DNA of 24,956 nucleotides from Bacillota bacterium (GTDB lineage: Bacteria; Bacillota; Clostridia; Lachnospirales; Cellulosilyticaceae). The notes under the pieces are model-generated. The model had not been told where the DNA came from. It worked only from the letters and a program-made list of their open reading frames with translations, and made no database searches. Both the position numbers and the translations under genes were made by a program. The stretch lies in the NCBI GenBank assembly GCA_023410675.1, contig JAEYPM010000107.1, forward strand, positions 1 through 24,956, given 5' to 3'. Shown here piece by piece: positions 8,577-16,764 of this stretch. Every line of letters begins with the position of its first letter. The first letter of the stretch is position 1.

Positions 8577-9419
8577 TTATTTCTTTATTATCGGGATACA
8601 CAAATCAATGACAACATGCATTTTCTCTCTATCTATAGCATGATAGATATCTAATCCATACCCTTTGCCCATTTCATATCCACTATGTGGCAACCAAATA
8701 GCAAATACCCCTTGGAAAGCAGTGAAAATATCTTTTACTAACCCATCAAAACGGTAGAAAGCAAACTTACCACCTGAAATTGTTGTTAAATTCTCAAGAG
8801 GACAATTTTTATCTACGGTCATACAAATATCATATAAACATTTATCTACGTTTGTAATCGTTGGATCATCGAAAAACCGCTCAAGCAAAAGAGTGTCCTC
8901 TTTAAAATACTTATTGTGAATTTCTATAAAACTCTGCCAATTTTCCCCAAGCTTTGTGTAGTTTCCAATATGCCTTTCACAAATTACTGTGAAGTCATCA
9001 AGCTCCCCAATTAATATCTGCTCATCATACTCTTCAAATGATTGAAATCTAGCCAATTTATTTATGTCATAGGGATGCCTAACATATAGATCATTTGTAT
9101 GCTTACGATATCTTTCTGGAGAAATATGATAGTGCTTCTTAAAAGCCGTGCTATAATTCGATAAACTATAGCCATATTCAACTCCAATGTCTGTAATAGA
9201 CTTACCTTTTTCAAGCTTTAGCCTTATGGCACTTTGATCCATTTTAAAACGTTTAATAAAAGCATAGACACTTTCACCTATCTCTGACTTAAAAACTCTA
9301 CTAAAGTAGTATTTTGAAAAATAGCAGTGATTTGCAACATCTTCAATAGAAATTTCCTCATCTAAATTTTGAATAATGTACTCAATACTTCGGTTCATTA
9401 ATTCATTTACTATCATCAT
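8577..9419 (-). CDS. AraC-family regulator with GyrI-like ligand-binding domain
   Basis: A 280-residue transcription regulator. The AraC DNA-binding domain is N-terminal (residues about 8-105), with both helix-turn-helix units: SIEDVANHCYFSKYYFSRVFK and ITDIGVEYGYSLSNYSTAFKKHY followed by SPERYRK. Residues about 125-280 match the GyrI-like/effector-binding fold used by SbmC, Rob and BmrR to bind small molecules, ending in DLCIPIIKK. This N-terminal-HTH arrangement is like Rob. It is translated from a tandem ATG behind GGGAG. It begins 35 bases after phzF on the same strand, so it may regulate that gene or a drug-response regulon. Confidence 0.88.
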   Translation of the reverse strand: MMIVNELMNRSIEYIIQNLDEEISIEDVANHCYFSKYYFSRVFKSEIGESVYAFIKRFKMDQSAIRLKLEKGKSITDIGVEYGYSLSNYSTAFKKHYHISPERYRKHTNDLYVRHPYDINKLARFQSFEEYDEQILIGELDDFTVICERHIGNYTKLGENWQSFIEIHNKYFKEDTLLLERFFDDPTITNVDKCLYDICMTVDKNCPLENLTTISGGKFAFYRFDGLVKDIFTAFQGVFAIWLPHSGYEMGKGYGLDIYHAIDREKMHVVIDLCIPIIKK

Positions 9420-9454
9420 CTACTGCTCCCATCTACTACATATATAAAACATTT

Positions 9455-10336
9455 TTATACCATGAAATATTCACCCGAAATACGTAGCGTTGCACTTCCT
9501 CCAAACAAAATATCATTTCCTTCTTTCATCAGACTTACTGAATTAAATACTCTATTGTTTCCACCTTGTTCAACTTTTATCGGCATGCCGTCCCATAGTT
9601 CATATTTTAACATATAATTAGCGAAAGCACTGTTTCCGGATCCAGTAGCGGGATCTTCTAAATATCCAAATTTTGGGGCAAAAACCCTTGTATGAGCATA
9701 GTAATTTGAAGAACTTGTCTGCATGCAAAAAATAAGTATAATATCTATATTATTTTTTAAGCAAAACTCTTTAAGTGTGTCCATATCTGGGTAAACAGAT
9801 ACTTCAGTATCAAAATCTCTAATAGGCACAATCAATGTCCTCAGTCCTGTATCAATAAAGTCAAGGGAATAATCTACATAGATTTTTTCAGGGGAAATAC
9901 AAAGAGCATTAGCAGTATCTTCTAGTGAAACAGGTATAGTTAAATGCTGTGCCTTAGGTGCTGTGATGTGTACAGAATCATCCGTATCAAGGTGGTTATA
10001 AACAGTGATTAGACCCTTTCTATTTGTCTCCACTGTTACTTCATTTCTAGCTCTTAATTGTTCATTACTTTTAATAAGATCATACATTGTAGCTACAGTT
10101 CCATGACCACAAAAATCTACCTCACACTCAGATGAATAATAAATAAGCTTTATATCTGCTACATCAGAGTCCAAACAAAATACTACCTCAGACACAAAGC
10201 CTTTATGCTCTTTCCCTACTAAAAGCATTTCTTCTTCTGTCAATTGCTTGCTCCCTGTAAACAAATAAGCAGCAGGATTCCCCATGGATTTTCCTGATGT
10301 AAAAGCATCCACCTTTTTATATAAAAATTTTCGCAT
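9455..10336 (-). CDS. PhzF-family isomerase/epimerase-like protein
   Basis: A 293-residue PhzF-like protein with the two-domain diaminopimelate-epimerase fold. Family marks are AFTSGKSMGNPAAYLF (residues 11-26), Glu43 in LLVGKEHKGFVSEVVF at the position of the catalytic glutamate of PhzF, ECEVDFCGHGTVAT (70-83), and EDPATGSGNSAFANYML in the C-terminal half. No other phenazine genes are present, so phenazine synthesis is not implied; most such family members have no known substrate. The start is an ATG behind AGGAGTGATATAGG. An AraC-type regulator follows 35 bases later. Confidence 0.88.
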   Translation of the reverse strand: MRKFLYKKVDAFTSGKSMGNPAAYLFTGSKQLTEEEMLLVGKEHKGFVSEVVFCLDSDVADIKLIYYSSECEVDFCGHGTVATMYDLIKSNEQLRARNEVTVETNRKGLITVYNHLDTDDSVHITAPKAQHLTIPVSLEDTANALCISPEKIYVDYSLDFIDTGLRTLIVPIRDFDTEVSVYPDMDTLKEFCLKNNIDIILIFCMQTSSSNYYAHTRVFAPKFGYLEDPATGSGNSAFANYMLKYELWDGMPIKVEQGGNNRVFNSVSLMKEGNDILFGGSATLRISGEYFMV

Positions 10337-10453
10337 CCTATATCACTCCTATCTTAATAGTTAGTTTAATAATACTTTACAATTATCTTTGCCTTTTCTA
10401 TAATCTCGCATGATAGCCTTATTTTTACACATATGCCTTAGATGGTCAATATA

Positions 10454-10508
10454 TTTAAAGTAAAAACAGTATGTTTTTTTTAAATATTCATACTGTTTTT
10501 ACTTTAAA
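10454..10508 (-). terminator. Perfect 20-bp stem terminator ending the flavin operon
   Basis: Arms at 10489-10508 and 10454-10473 are perfectly complementary over 20 bases with a 15-base loop. On the minus strand the stem starts within the last codons and stop of the FMN-reductase-like gene. It is A/T-rich and its 3' arm runs into AAATATATT, so it could also hinder read-through from the other strand. Confidence 0.75.
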
Positions 10509-11167
10509 TACGGTCTTGGATTGATATCTGTAATTCCTTTTTCCTTAAATTCTTTTTTTAATGTAAAATTTAATAAGGTGGCTAAAGGATATGTAAATAC
10601 ACTTGGTATCTTTATTGTAAACATTTTTTGCACTTTATTTGGTACTATTTCTCCTAATAGAATATGTTTTAACATGCAGCTAAAACCTCTTATCATCCTT
10701 TTTCCAATGAGTCTAGTCTTTTCTAGTGCCACTCCATTTATAATGGGTGCCATGCCACATATAACACCGCCTTGCCAATTCATGCTTGTTTCATAAGCAA
10801 AGTGTCTACATGTATCTAAAACAGGCTGATGAACATTTAAATAATACATGCCACCTTGTGCAATAGCAAAAAGTCCTTTCTCTTTAAATCGTACGCCTCT
10901 ATCAACTAAATATTCCATACATAATATTACAGGATAGGGGAGGGTATTTACATATGTGGGTATAATGATTCCTGTTATATCATATTTATTTATAAGTTTT
11001 TCAAGTTGATCTATAGATTGTTCATCTTGATAAAAATCAAGTATATGTATGATTTCAGCCGTACTCCCTAATTCCTGTGTGAGTAATTTAAAGGTCCTAG
11101 CAATACTTGCGGAAGTTCCATTTTTACGCATGCCTGCATTAATTAATAAGATACTTTTTCCTTCCAT
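10499..11167 (-). CDS. NAD(P)H-dependent FMN reductase-like flavodoxin-fold protein
   Basis: A 222-residue protein whose first 150 residues follow the flavodoxin-like fold of NADPH-dependent FMN reductases: SILLINAGMRKNGTSASIAR gives the FMN phosphate loop, then GIIIPTYVNTLPYPVILCMEYLVDRG and LFAIAQGGMYYLN flank the isoalloxazine. The C-terminal 70 residues contain a hydrophobic stretch (PSVFTYPLATLLNFTLKKEF) that might touch the membrane. It overlaps the upstream 74-residue gene by one base (TAATG), implying translational coupling. It is the last gene of the MarR-headed redox operon. Its electron acceptor is unknown. Confidence 0.8.
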   Translation of the reverse strand: MEGKSILLINAGMRKNGTSASIARTFKLLTQELGSTAEIIHILDFYQDEQSIDQLEKLINKYDITGIIIPTYVNTLPYPVILCMEYLVDRGVRFKEKGLFAIAQGGMYYLNVHQPVLDTCRHFAYETSMNWQGGVICGMAPIINGVALEKTRLIGKRMIRGFSCMLKHILLGEIVPNKVQKMFTIKIPSVFTYPLATLLNFTLKKEFKEKGITDINPRPYLK

Positions 11168-11391
11168 TAGAAGAATACCTCCTCTATGATATCTCTTATT
11201 ATATCCTCCTTTTTTTCTGCAATATCATCTGCTTCTAAAATGAGTGTTTTAAGGCATGCATCCATAATTTCATTGTTTTCATGTACCAGACTTCTAAAGC
11301 TTTTCTTTTGATCTTCTGAGTGACTTTCTGATACGCCTATAACTACACCTTTTAGCAGGGTTTCATCACCGTCTAATATAACTATTGCCAT
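11167..11391 (-). CDS. Small acidic uncharacterised protein (74 residues)
   Basis: I do not recognise this family. The protein is strongly acidic, with a predicted beta-like start (MAIVILDGDETLLKGVVIGV) followed by helical segments, the last ending IIRDIIEEVFF. It has one cysteine and no membrane segment. A near-perfect ribosome site, AAGGAGG, formed by the stop of the preceding gene (TAAGGAGG), precedes its ATG by seven bases. Its stop overlaps the start of the FMN-reductase-like gene. Tight coupling on both sides argues that it is a real gene, perhaps a partner or regulator of the flavin proteins. Confidence 0.75.
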   Translation of the reverse strand: MAIVILDGDETLLKGVVIGVSESHSEDQKKSFRSLVHENNEIMDACLKTLILEADDIAEKKEDIIRDIIEEVFF

Positions 11392-11402
11392 AAGCAGCCT
11401 CC

Positions 11403-11783
11403 TTATTGACTTAAGGCATTCTCAATTGACTTTAGATATGCTTTTGATGTCACTTTAGCCCCAGATACAACATCTACGTCCACCCTTTGCTCTTTAATCA
11501 CGTTATCAAAAAGTTCCTTGCTTACATCAGGTGTAAGTGGAGAAGAAAGGAGTTTAATGTCGATAATCTTGCCTTCTATTACTTTAACAAGGACCTCACT
11601 TTGCCATCTGCTAAAAGAATATTTACCAACATATTCGCCATCATTTACAGTAGCTATATTAACACTATTTATTTCTACTGCCTTTCCTTCATCAATATCT
11701 TTCATTAAAAAAATCAATCCCACACACGATAAAATAATGATCACAATAAATAGTCCAGCAACAATCTTTATAAATTTCTTCAT
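11403..11783 (-). CDS. Membrane-anchored FMN-binding domain protein
   Basis: A 126-residue protein with an N-terminal hydrophobic helix (residues 5-27, a signal anchor) and an extracellular FMN-binding domain of the NqrC/RnfG type: DGEYVGKYSFSRWQSEVLVKV then VDVVSGAKVTSKAYLKSIENAL. Such domains carry flavin in electron transfer outside the cell membrane. The usual flavinylation motif is SGA[T/S]; here the acceptor position is Lys (SGAK, codon AAA), one base from a Thr codon, so covalent attachment by ApbE is doubtful. It lies 18 bases after the flavodoxin gene in the same operon. Noncovalent FMN binding or altered function is possible. Confidence 0.85.
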   Translation of the reverse strand: MKKFIKIVAGLFIVIIILSCVGLIFLMKDIDEGKAVEINSVNIATVNDGEYVGKYSFSRWQSEVLVKVIEGKIIDIKLLSSPLTPDVSKELFDNVIKEQRVDVDVVSGAKVTSKAYLKSIENALSQ

Positions 11784-11801
11784 AACCTCATTCCTTTTTT
11801 A

Positions 11802-12320
11802 TCAAGTTTTATTTATCTGTTCTACAAAATAATTAATTTTCTCTTCTGATAAAGTACTAATGTCCGTTTTTCCATCTGCCTTTGGAAGTGCTTCTCCTCC
11901 CTTTGACTTTGAATTTGAAATCATTTTAATAACGAACCTTTCAAATAAGTTCATCTTTTTGAAACAAAATGCACCACCTAACCCCTGTTTTGCTAAAGCC
12001 CTATCAACAAGTTCTTTAGGAAAAGAATTTTCGATATATGATGAAGCACTTTTATCATCCATACAAGACACAAAAAGACCCAATTTTTTTTGATTTAAAC
12101 ATTCAAGATTTTTAATACAGAACTCTTTGACTTCTTTTTGAATCATTCCAGCATAAATGGATCCACCAATAATCACTTGATCATAAGAACCACACTGAGG
12201 ATCTTTGTTTTCTCTTAAGTTAATTACCTTAACTTCTCCACTAATTTTTTTAGCAATATCTGTGGCACATTTTTCAGCAGCACCATATTTTGAAGCATAT
12301 ACTATTATAGTTTTCATCAT
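11802..12320 (-). CDS. Flavodoxin-domain protein (HemG/protoporphyrinogen oxidase-like)
   Basis: A 172-residue long-chain-type flavodoxin-domain protein. TIIVYASKYGAAEKCATDIAKKI (start) is the FMN phosphate loop, DQVIIGGSIYAGM and LGLFVSCMDD flank the flavin ring. It resembles HemG-like Flavodoxin_5 proteins, but heme synthesis genes are not nearby. Its tandem ATG start overlaps the marR stop (ATGA), with GGGGG before it, indicating translational coupling to the regulator. In the operon it could pass electrons to the FMN-binding and FMN-reductase-like proteins. Natural role unknown. Confidence 0.85.
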   Translation of the reverse strand: MMKTIIVYASKYGAAEKCATDIAKKISGEVKVINLRENKDPQCGSYDQVIIGGSIYAGMIQKEVKEFCIKNLECLNQKKLGLFVSCMDDKSASSYIENSFPKELVDRALAKQGLGGAFCFKKMNLFERFVIKMISNSKSKGGEALPKADGKTDISTLSEEKINYFVEQINKT

Positions 12321-12784
12321 CTTAATCCCCCTTTCAATAATTCATCTAGTTTAAATATGTTCTCACTTAGTTTATAAATACACTTGTATAAACTGTCCAT
12401 TTCTTCTTCGCTAAAGTCCTTATAGACATATTCAAGAAATTTCTCTTCACGCCCCTCTCTTGCATTGAAATAATCTTCACACTCTTTTGTAAGCTTTAGT
12501 CTAAGAATTCTACTATCATTTTCGTCCTTTTCAATTTTAACAAAACCTCTTGCTTCAAGTCTTAATGCTAGTTGTTTTACATTTTGTCTTGAACTTCCAA
12601 TAAAATCTGCGACTTCAGTAAGCATAGGTGGCTTTTCTCCCCATTGTGCAATAATCGCAATTAAAAACCACTGTTTTGTTGTAATGTCTTTGTCCCACCT
12701 ATCCCCCAAAACTTGTAATCTATTAGCAAGTAAAAATAAAGAACCAAAAATAAAATGTTCCTTTGTTATCGTACTATTATCCAT
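12317..12784 (-). CDS. MarR-family transcriptional regulator
   Basis: A 155-residue winged-helix regulator. The recognition region is PPMLTEVADFIGSSRQNVKQLALRLEARGFVKIEKDENDSRILRLKLT, with the wing DENDSR. It has two flanking helical regions for dimerisation. Single cysteines occur (Cys in TKECEDYF and in YKCIYKL), so a thiol-based sensor is possible but not shown. It is the first gene of the five-gene flavin operon and stands directly behind a perfect 32-bp palindrome that covers the promoter, so it very probably represses its own operon until a ligand or oxidant releases it. Confidence 0.92.
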   Translation of the reverse strand: MDNSTITKEHFIFGSLFLLANRLQVLGDRWDKDITTKQWFLIAIIAQWGEKPPMLTEVADFIGSSRQNVKQLALRLEARGFVKIEKDENDSRILRLKLTKECEDYFNAREGREEKFLEYVYKDFSEEEMDSLYKCIYKLSENIFKLDELLKGGLR

Positions 12785-12797
12785 CTCATCTCCTCCA

Positions 12798-12852
12798 TTA
12801 CGTAACCTATTACCTATATACGTAATATATTACGTATATAGGTGTCTGTCAA
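12798..12852 (-). promoter_or_regulatory. Promoter and MarR operator (32-bp perfect palindrome)
   Basis: On the minus strand TTGACA (12852-12847), a 17-base spacer and TATATT (12829-12824) make a strong vegetative promoter. A perfect 32-bp palindrome spans 12812-12843, covering the whole -10 box and most of the spacer; its core is TTACGTATATAGGT and its mirror. A further TTACGTAA (12798-12805) lies just before the GGAGGAG ribosome site. This is the layout of an autorepressed MarR operon. Confidence 0.85.
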
Positions 12853-12907
12853 TACTTTTTTATAAACTTCTCTCTTTATCTTGCCTTGAGAACTTTACAT
12901 TTATTTC

Positions 12908-14092
12908 TTAATACTTTTTCACATCTATAGTATTATTAAGCATTTCTGACATAATAAGCATAAATATCGCAAATAAAGCTAAATATATTGGATATAAACC
13001 TATGCTTATATAATCAGCAATCCATCCAAATACAGGTGGCATAAAGGTACTGCCCATATAGGCACTTGCCATTTGAATCCCTATAATAGCTTGTGAATTT
13101 TCATGTCCAAAGTTTGTGGGCGTTGCATGGATAATTGATGGATATATAGGTGCACAGCCAAGACCAATTGTAATAAGGCCTATTAATATAGCTATACTTC
13201 CTCCATGTGGCATTCCTACTAAAATAATTCCACAAGTAATGAGCAGAATACCCATTCGTATGAGTCGTTTATCTCCCACTTTATCCGCAATAAATCCGCA
13301 TATAAAACGTCCAAAAGTTATGCCGGCAAAAAAGAAGGATGCAAATCGAGCAGCCATTTGCGGGTTGATGCTCCTATATGATACAAGATAGCTGCTTGCC
13401 CATAGCCCCGTTGTTGTTTCAAGACTGCAATAAGCAAAGAAAGTTAGAAGGACAAGCTTAACACCCTTTATATTGGTGGTTTCTAAAAATCCAAGAGGCT
13501 TTAATACGTTTTTTGTTGTCTCTTCAGTTGTATTTTGAGTAACACCTTTCTCCTTCCAAAGCGGTAGTGTTATAAAAAGTATGCTGGTTAATACAATTTG
13601 AACAATAGCCACTGTTCGATAGCCATTATGCCATCCATAACCACCTAATAAGAAATAGCTCATGATGTATGGACTAATTGATGCCCCAACTCCCCAAAAA
13701 CAATGTAGCCAGCTCATATGTTTTGGAGCATAATGTAAAGCAACATAGTTATTTAGAGCAGCATCTACTGCACCTGCACCTAGTCCGTATGGGATAGCCC
13801 ATAGACAAATCAAAATAATAGAATCAGAAATAGAAAATCCAAAGAGTGCTAATGCTGTCATCATCACACTAATAGTCGTCACAAGTCCTACGCCAAATCT
13901 CCTAGTCAGTTTATCAGACATAAGACTTGATATTATGGTTCCACCTGCAATAATCATTGTCACAATTCCAGCGTAAGACATAGGCACCTGAAGTTGCTTA
14001 TACATAACTGGCCACGCTGAGCCAAGCAAAGAGTCTGGTAAACCTAGACTTATAAAAGAAATATATATAATAATAAGCAAAATTGAATACAC
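12908..14092 (-). CDS. Major facilitator superfamily transporter
   Basis: A 394-residue polytopic carrier with 12 predicted membrane helices. The MFS A-motif-like loop is SSLMSDKLTRRFGVG (near residue 57), repeated in the second half as FICGFIADKVGDKRLIRMG. The N-terminal helix has SLGLPDSLLGSAWPVM, and WGVGASISPYI lies in helix 5; these recall the FucP/bacterial sugar-permease-like MFS group rather than drug:H+ antiporters. The start is a GTG behind AGGAGG at six bases. It appears monocistronic. The substrate is unknown. Confidence 0.88.
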   Translation of the reverse strand: MYSILLIIIYISFISLGLPDSLLGSAWPVMYKQLQVPMSYAGIVTMIIAGGTIISSLMSDKLTRRFGVGLVTTISVMMTALALFGFSISDSIILICLWAIPYGLGAGAVDAALNNYVALHYAPKHMSWLHCFWGVGASISPYIMSYFLLGGYGWHNGYRTVAIVQIVLTSILFITLPLWKEKGVTQNTTEETTKNVLKPLGFLETTNIKGVKLVLLTFFAYCSLETTTGLWASSYLVSYRSINPQMAARFASFFFAGITFGRFICGFIADKVGDKRLIRMGILLITCGIILVGMPHGGSIAILIGLITIGLGCAPIYPSIIHATPTNFGHENSQAIIGIQMASAYMGSTFMPPVFGWIADYISIGLYPIYLALFAIFMLIMSEMLNNTIDVKKY

Positions 14093-14242
14093 AAAACGCC
14101 TCCTAGTATTTTATCTTCCTCTTTTTAATAGTTTTATCATAAATATAAATTATAGAAGCTATAATCCATTTCATTATACTATAGCAGACTTCCGTAATCT
14201 ATAAAGTATCCATCATAAATGCAATATACTTATATGCCAAAA

Positions 14243-14266
14243 AGCGGCAAGATCATACTCACCGCT
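14243..14266 (-). terminator. Intrinsic terminator after the metal P-type ATPase
   Basis: On the minus strand AGCGGTGAG and CTTGCCGCT (14266-14258, 14251-14243) form a 9-bp stem with two G-U pairs and a 6-base loop, followed by TTTTT. It lies about 125 bases after the ATPase stop. The remaining 14,093-14,391 interval has no gene; it is AT-rich with short repeats of TTTTTATGCT (14306, 14321). Confidence 0.7.
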
Positions 14267-14391
14267 CCTTTTGTTTAACAACATCTAATTTTCATCGACA
14301 TCTTATTTTTATGCTATTTGTTTTTATGCTCTATATTTTATGATCTATATTTTTGAACTCTTTATCTATTGGGAATCACACAATAGTACAG

Positions 14392-16545
14392 TTATTCTTT
14401 TCGAATAGCACGCATAGCGTTTAAAACTGCAAGAAGTGTCACACCAACATCACCAAATACTGCTTCCCACATAGTCCCTAACCCCATAGCTATAAGTATG
14501 AGTAAGATTACTTTTATTCCTAAAGCAAATACTATATTTTGAATGATTATTCTTCTTGTTCTTTTAGCCACTATAATGGCTGTAGCTATCTTTGAAGGTT
14601 CATCAGTCATAATAACGACATCCGCTGCTTCTATCGCTGCATCAGAGCCAATTCCTCCCATTGCAATACCTATATCAGCTCTAGCTAAAACAGGCGCATC
14701 ATTGATACCATCTCCAACAAATAGAATCTTCCCTTTTGCTGATTTTTCTTTGTCAAATCCTTCTATTTTCTCAACTTTTTGATCTGGGAGTAGTTGTGCA
14801 TGAACTTCATCTAGTCCAATTTGCTTTGCGACTTTAGAAGCTACAGATTGATTATCGCCTGTAAGCATCACTGTTTTCTTAATACCTATCTCTTTTAATG
14901 CCCTTATTGCTTTTTCAGAGTCTTCCTTAATCTCATCAGATATTACTATATAGCCTGCATAGTTGTTTTCTATAGCAATATGGACAACTGTTCCAATAGA
15001 TTCAACTTCTTTAAAGACTACATTTTCTTGACTCATCAGCTTAGTATTTCCAGCAATAATCTGTTTTCCCTGAGCTATAGCCTTAATCCCTTGACCTGGA
15101 ATTTCTTCATAACCTGTTACTGAATTCTTATCTATCACCTTACCATAAGCACTGATAATAGAAGTAGCTATTGGATGACTTGAGTAACTTTCTGCAAAAG
15201 CTGCAAAACTTATAAGTTCCTCTTTTGAAAAGTTGTTTTGTGGCTCTATATTTGTTACTTTAAATACGCCTTTTGTTAGTGTACCTGTTTTATCAAAAAC
15301 CACTATCTCAGCTGCATTCAGTGCTTCAAGATAATTCCCTCCCTTAACAAGGATTCCGTTTCTTGATGCTCCGCCTATACCCCCAAAGAATCCAAGTGGT
15401 ATGGATACAACAAGTGCACATGGGCAAGAGACAACGAGAAATGCTAATGCTCTGTAAACCCACTCTGAAAAAGTTGCTCCTTCTATAATAAAAGGTGGTA
15501 TGATAGCTAGAGCTAATGCTAAGAAAACAACAACTGGTGTATAGTATCTAGCAAACTTGGTTATAAAATTTTCTGTAGAAGCCTTCTTGCTACTTGCATT
15601 TTGAACCAAATCAAGTATCTTTGCAACCGTTGATTCTTTAAATTCCTTTTCTACCTGAATTGTAAGAAGTCCATTCTTATTTACTACGCCGCCTAATATA
15701 CTATCTCCTACTACCACTTCTCTAGGAACAGATTCTCCAGTTAACATAGAAGTATCAACCGTAGAAGTGCCATCAATAATCTTACCATCAAGAGGAACCC
15801 TCTCCCCTGGTTTAACAACAATGATGTCATGAATATTAATTTCTTCTGGACTAACCCTTCTAAGCTCATCGCCTACTTTAAGATTTGCATAGTCAGGTCT
15901 TATATCCATAAGCTCAGCAATAGATTTTCTTGAACGATTGACTGCTAAACCTTGAAATATTTCTCCTAATTGATAGAAAAGCATAACTGCTACACCTTCA
16001 GCATATTCTCCAATAAAAATTGCACCAACTGTTGCAATCATCATTAGAAAGTTTTCATCAAAAACTTGGCCTCTACGTATATTCTTTAGTGCTTGTAAAA
16101 CTACATTTCCTCCTGCAATTAAGTAAGCTAGCAGATAGAGCACTACCTCTACAGTACTTGTCAATGTCATAACAGTTGCTGCACCTAACAACACAATACC
16201 CAAGACTAACCTAATGACTCCTTCTTTACTATTTTCGTTATGGTCATGTCCATGTTCGTGTTTATCATTATGAAGATATGCAACATCTCTTATGGAATTA
16301 GATTTACGTTTCACCTCAATAACATGAACATCTGGTTCTATTTTGCGAACTATCTTTTTAACTTGTTCAATAATCATGTTTTGCACAGCACCATTATCTA
16401 TTTCTATAGTAAGTTTTTCTAACACAAAATCTACACTAGCTGTTCGCACACCATCAATATTATTTGATTCTCTTTCTATCTTAGCTGCACAGTTCCCACA
16501 GGCTAATCCTTTTAATTTAAATTCTTTTATTAATGTATGATCCAT
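14392..16545 (-). CDS. Heavy-metal-translocating P-type ATPase (Zn2+/Cd2+/Pb2+ exporter, CadA/ZntA-like)
   Basis: A 717-residue P1B-2-type ATPase that expels divalent soft metals using ATP. An N-terminal heavy-metal-associated domain has Cys16-x-x-Cys19 (GLACGNCAAK), followed by a His-rich stretch (H92-H102). Membrane and catalytic motifs are all present: TGES (269-272), the metal-site CPC (374-376), DKTGT (418-422) with the phosphorylated Asp418, His457-Pro458, TGDN (562-565), GDGIND (611-616), and Lys678 with Asp699, which mark zinc/cadmium rather than copper specificity. The TTG at 16617 lacks a ribosome site; GGGGGGAAA stands before the ATG at 16545. It has its own promoter with an inverted-repeat operator, but no ArsR/CadC-type regulator is in the window. 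Confidence 0.95.
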   Translation of the reverse strand: MDHTLIKEFKLKGLACGNCAAKIERESNNIDGVRTASVDFVLEKLTIEIDNGAVQNMIIEQVKKIVRKIEPDVHVIEVKRKSNSIRDVAYLHNDKHEHGHDHNENSKEGVIRLVLGIVLLGAATVMTLTSTVEVVLYLLAYLIAGGNVVLQALKNIRRGQVFDENFLMMIATVGAIFIGEYAEGVAVMLFYQLGEIFQGLAVNRSRKSIAELMDIRPDYANLKVGDELRRVSPEEINIHDIIVVKPGERVPLDGKIIDGTSTVDTSMLTGESVPREVVVGDSILGGVVNKNGLLTIQVEKEFKESTVAKILDLVQNASSKKASTENFITKFARYYTPVVVFLALALAIIPPFIIEGATFSEWVYRALAFLVVSCPCALVVSIPLGFFGGIGGASRNGILVKGGNYLEALNAAEIVVFDKTGTLTKGVFKVTNIEPQNNFSKEELISFAAFAESYSSHPIATSIISAYGKVIDKNSVTGYEEIPGQGIKAIAQGKQIIAGNTKLMSQENVVFKEVESIGTVVHIAIENNYAGYIVISDEIKEDSEKAIRALKEIGIKKTVMLTGDNQSVASKVAKQIGLDEVHAQLLPDQKVEKIEGFDKEKSAKGKILFVGDGINDAPVLARADIGIAMGGIGSDAAIEAADVVIMTDEPSKIATAIIVAKRTRRIIIQNIVFALGIKVILLILIAMGLGTMWEAVFGDVGVTLLAVLNAMRAIRKE

Positions 16546-16686
16546 AAATTTCCCCCCTAATAGTAAGTTAATTTTCATTAGGCCCTTAAGAACTGTGATC
16601 TTAGGCTGACTACTCAAAGTATTTGATTAAATATGCAATTGTGATTGCAAATAATAGCTTATATTTTGTAAATTTATTCTCTTATT

Positions 16687-16764
16687 TATGCATATAATAT
16701 ACATATGAACATTTGATTACTTGTTCATATGTATATTATATGCATATTGGCTTTATTGTGTCAA
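16687..16764 (-). promoter_or_regulatory. Strong promoter with 25-bp inverted repeat upstream of the metal ATPase
   Basis: On the minus strand TTGACA (16764-16759), an 18-base spacer and TATAAT (16740-16735) form a near-consensus promoter about 190 bases before the ATPase start. Perfect 25-base arms at 16687-16711 and 16722-16746 surround a 10-base loop; inner half-sites ATATGAACA and TGTTCATAT resemble SmtB/ArsR-family metal operators. A second 8-bp repeat (16742-16749 and 16762-16769) overlaps the -35 side. The repeat covers the -10 box and probable start site, so a metal-dependent repressor is expected, but its gene is elsewhere. Confidence 0.7.

Noticed and set aside
9455..10336. Phenazine biosynthesis cluster
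   Set aside because: Only a PhzF-like gene is present; no other phz genes are nearby.
11487..11832. Two overlapping plus-strand open frames
   Set aside because: Antisense to the FMN-binding protein gene; sequence is the mirror of its codons.
13116..13391. 91-codon plus-strand open frame
   Set aside because: Antisense shadow of the MFS transporter.
14306..14352. Short repeats as a CRISPR or tandem array
   Set aside because: Only two imperfect AT-rich copies without spacers of even size.
16546..16617. Upstream TTG start adding 24 residues to the P-type ATPase
   Set aside because: No ribosome site before it, whereas GGGGGG precedes the ATG at 16545, which starts at the usual metal-binding domain.
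16687..16746. Long inverted repeat as a terminator of the GNAT gene
   Set aside because: No U tract follows it, and it overlaps the -10 box of the ATPase promoter, so an operator is the better reading.
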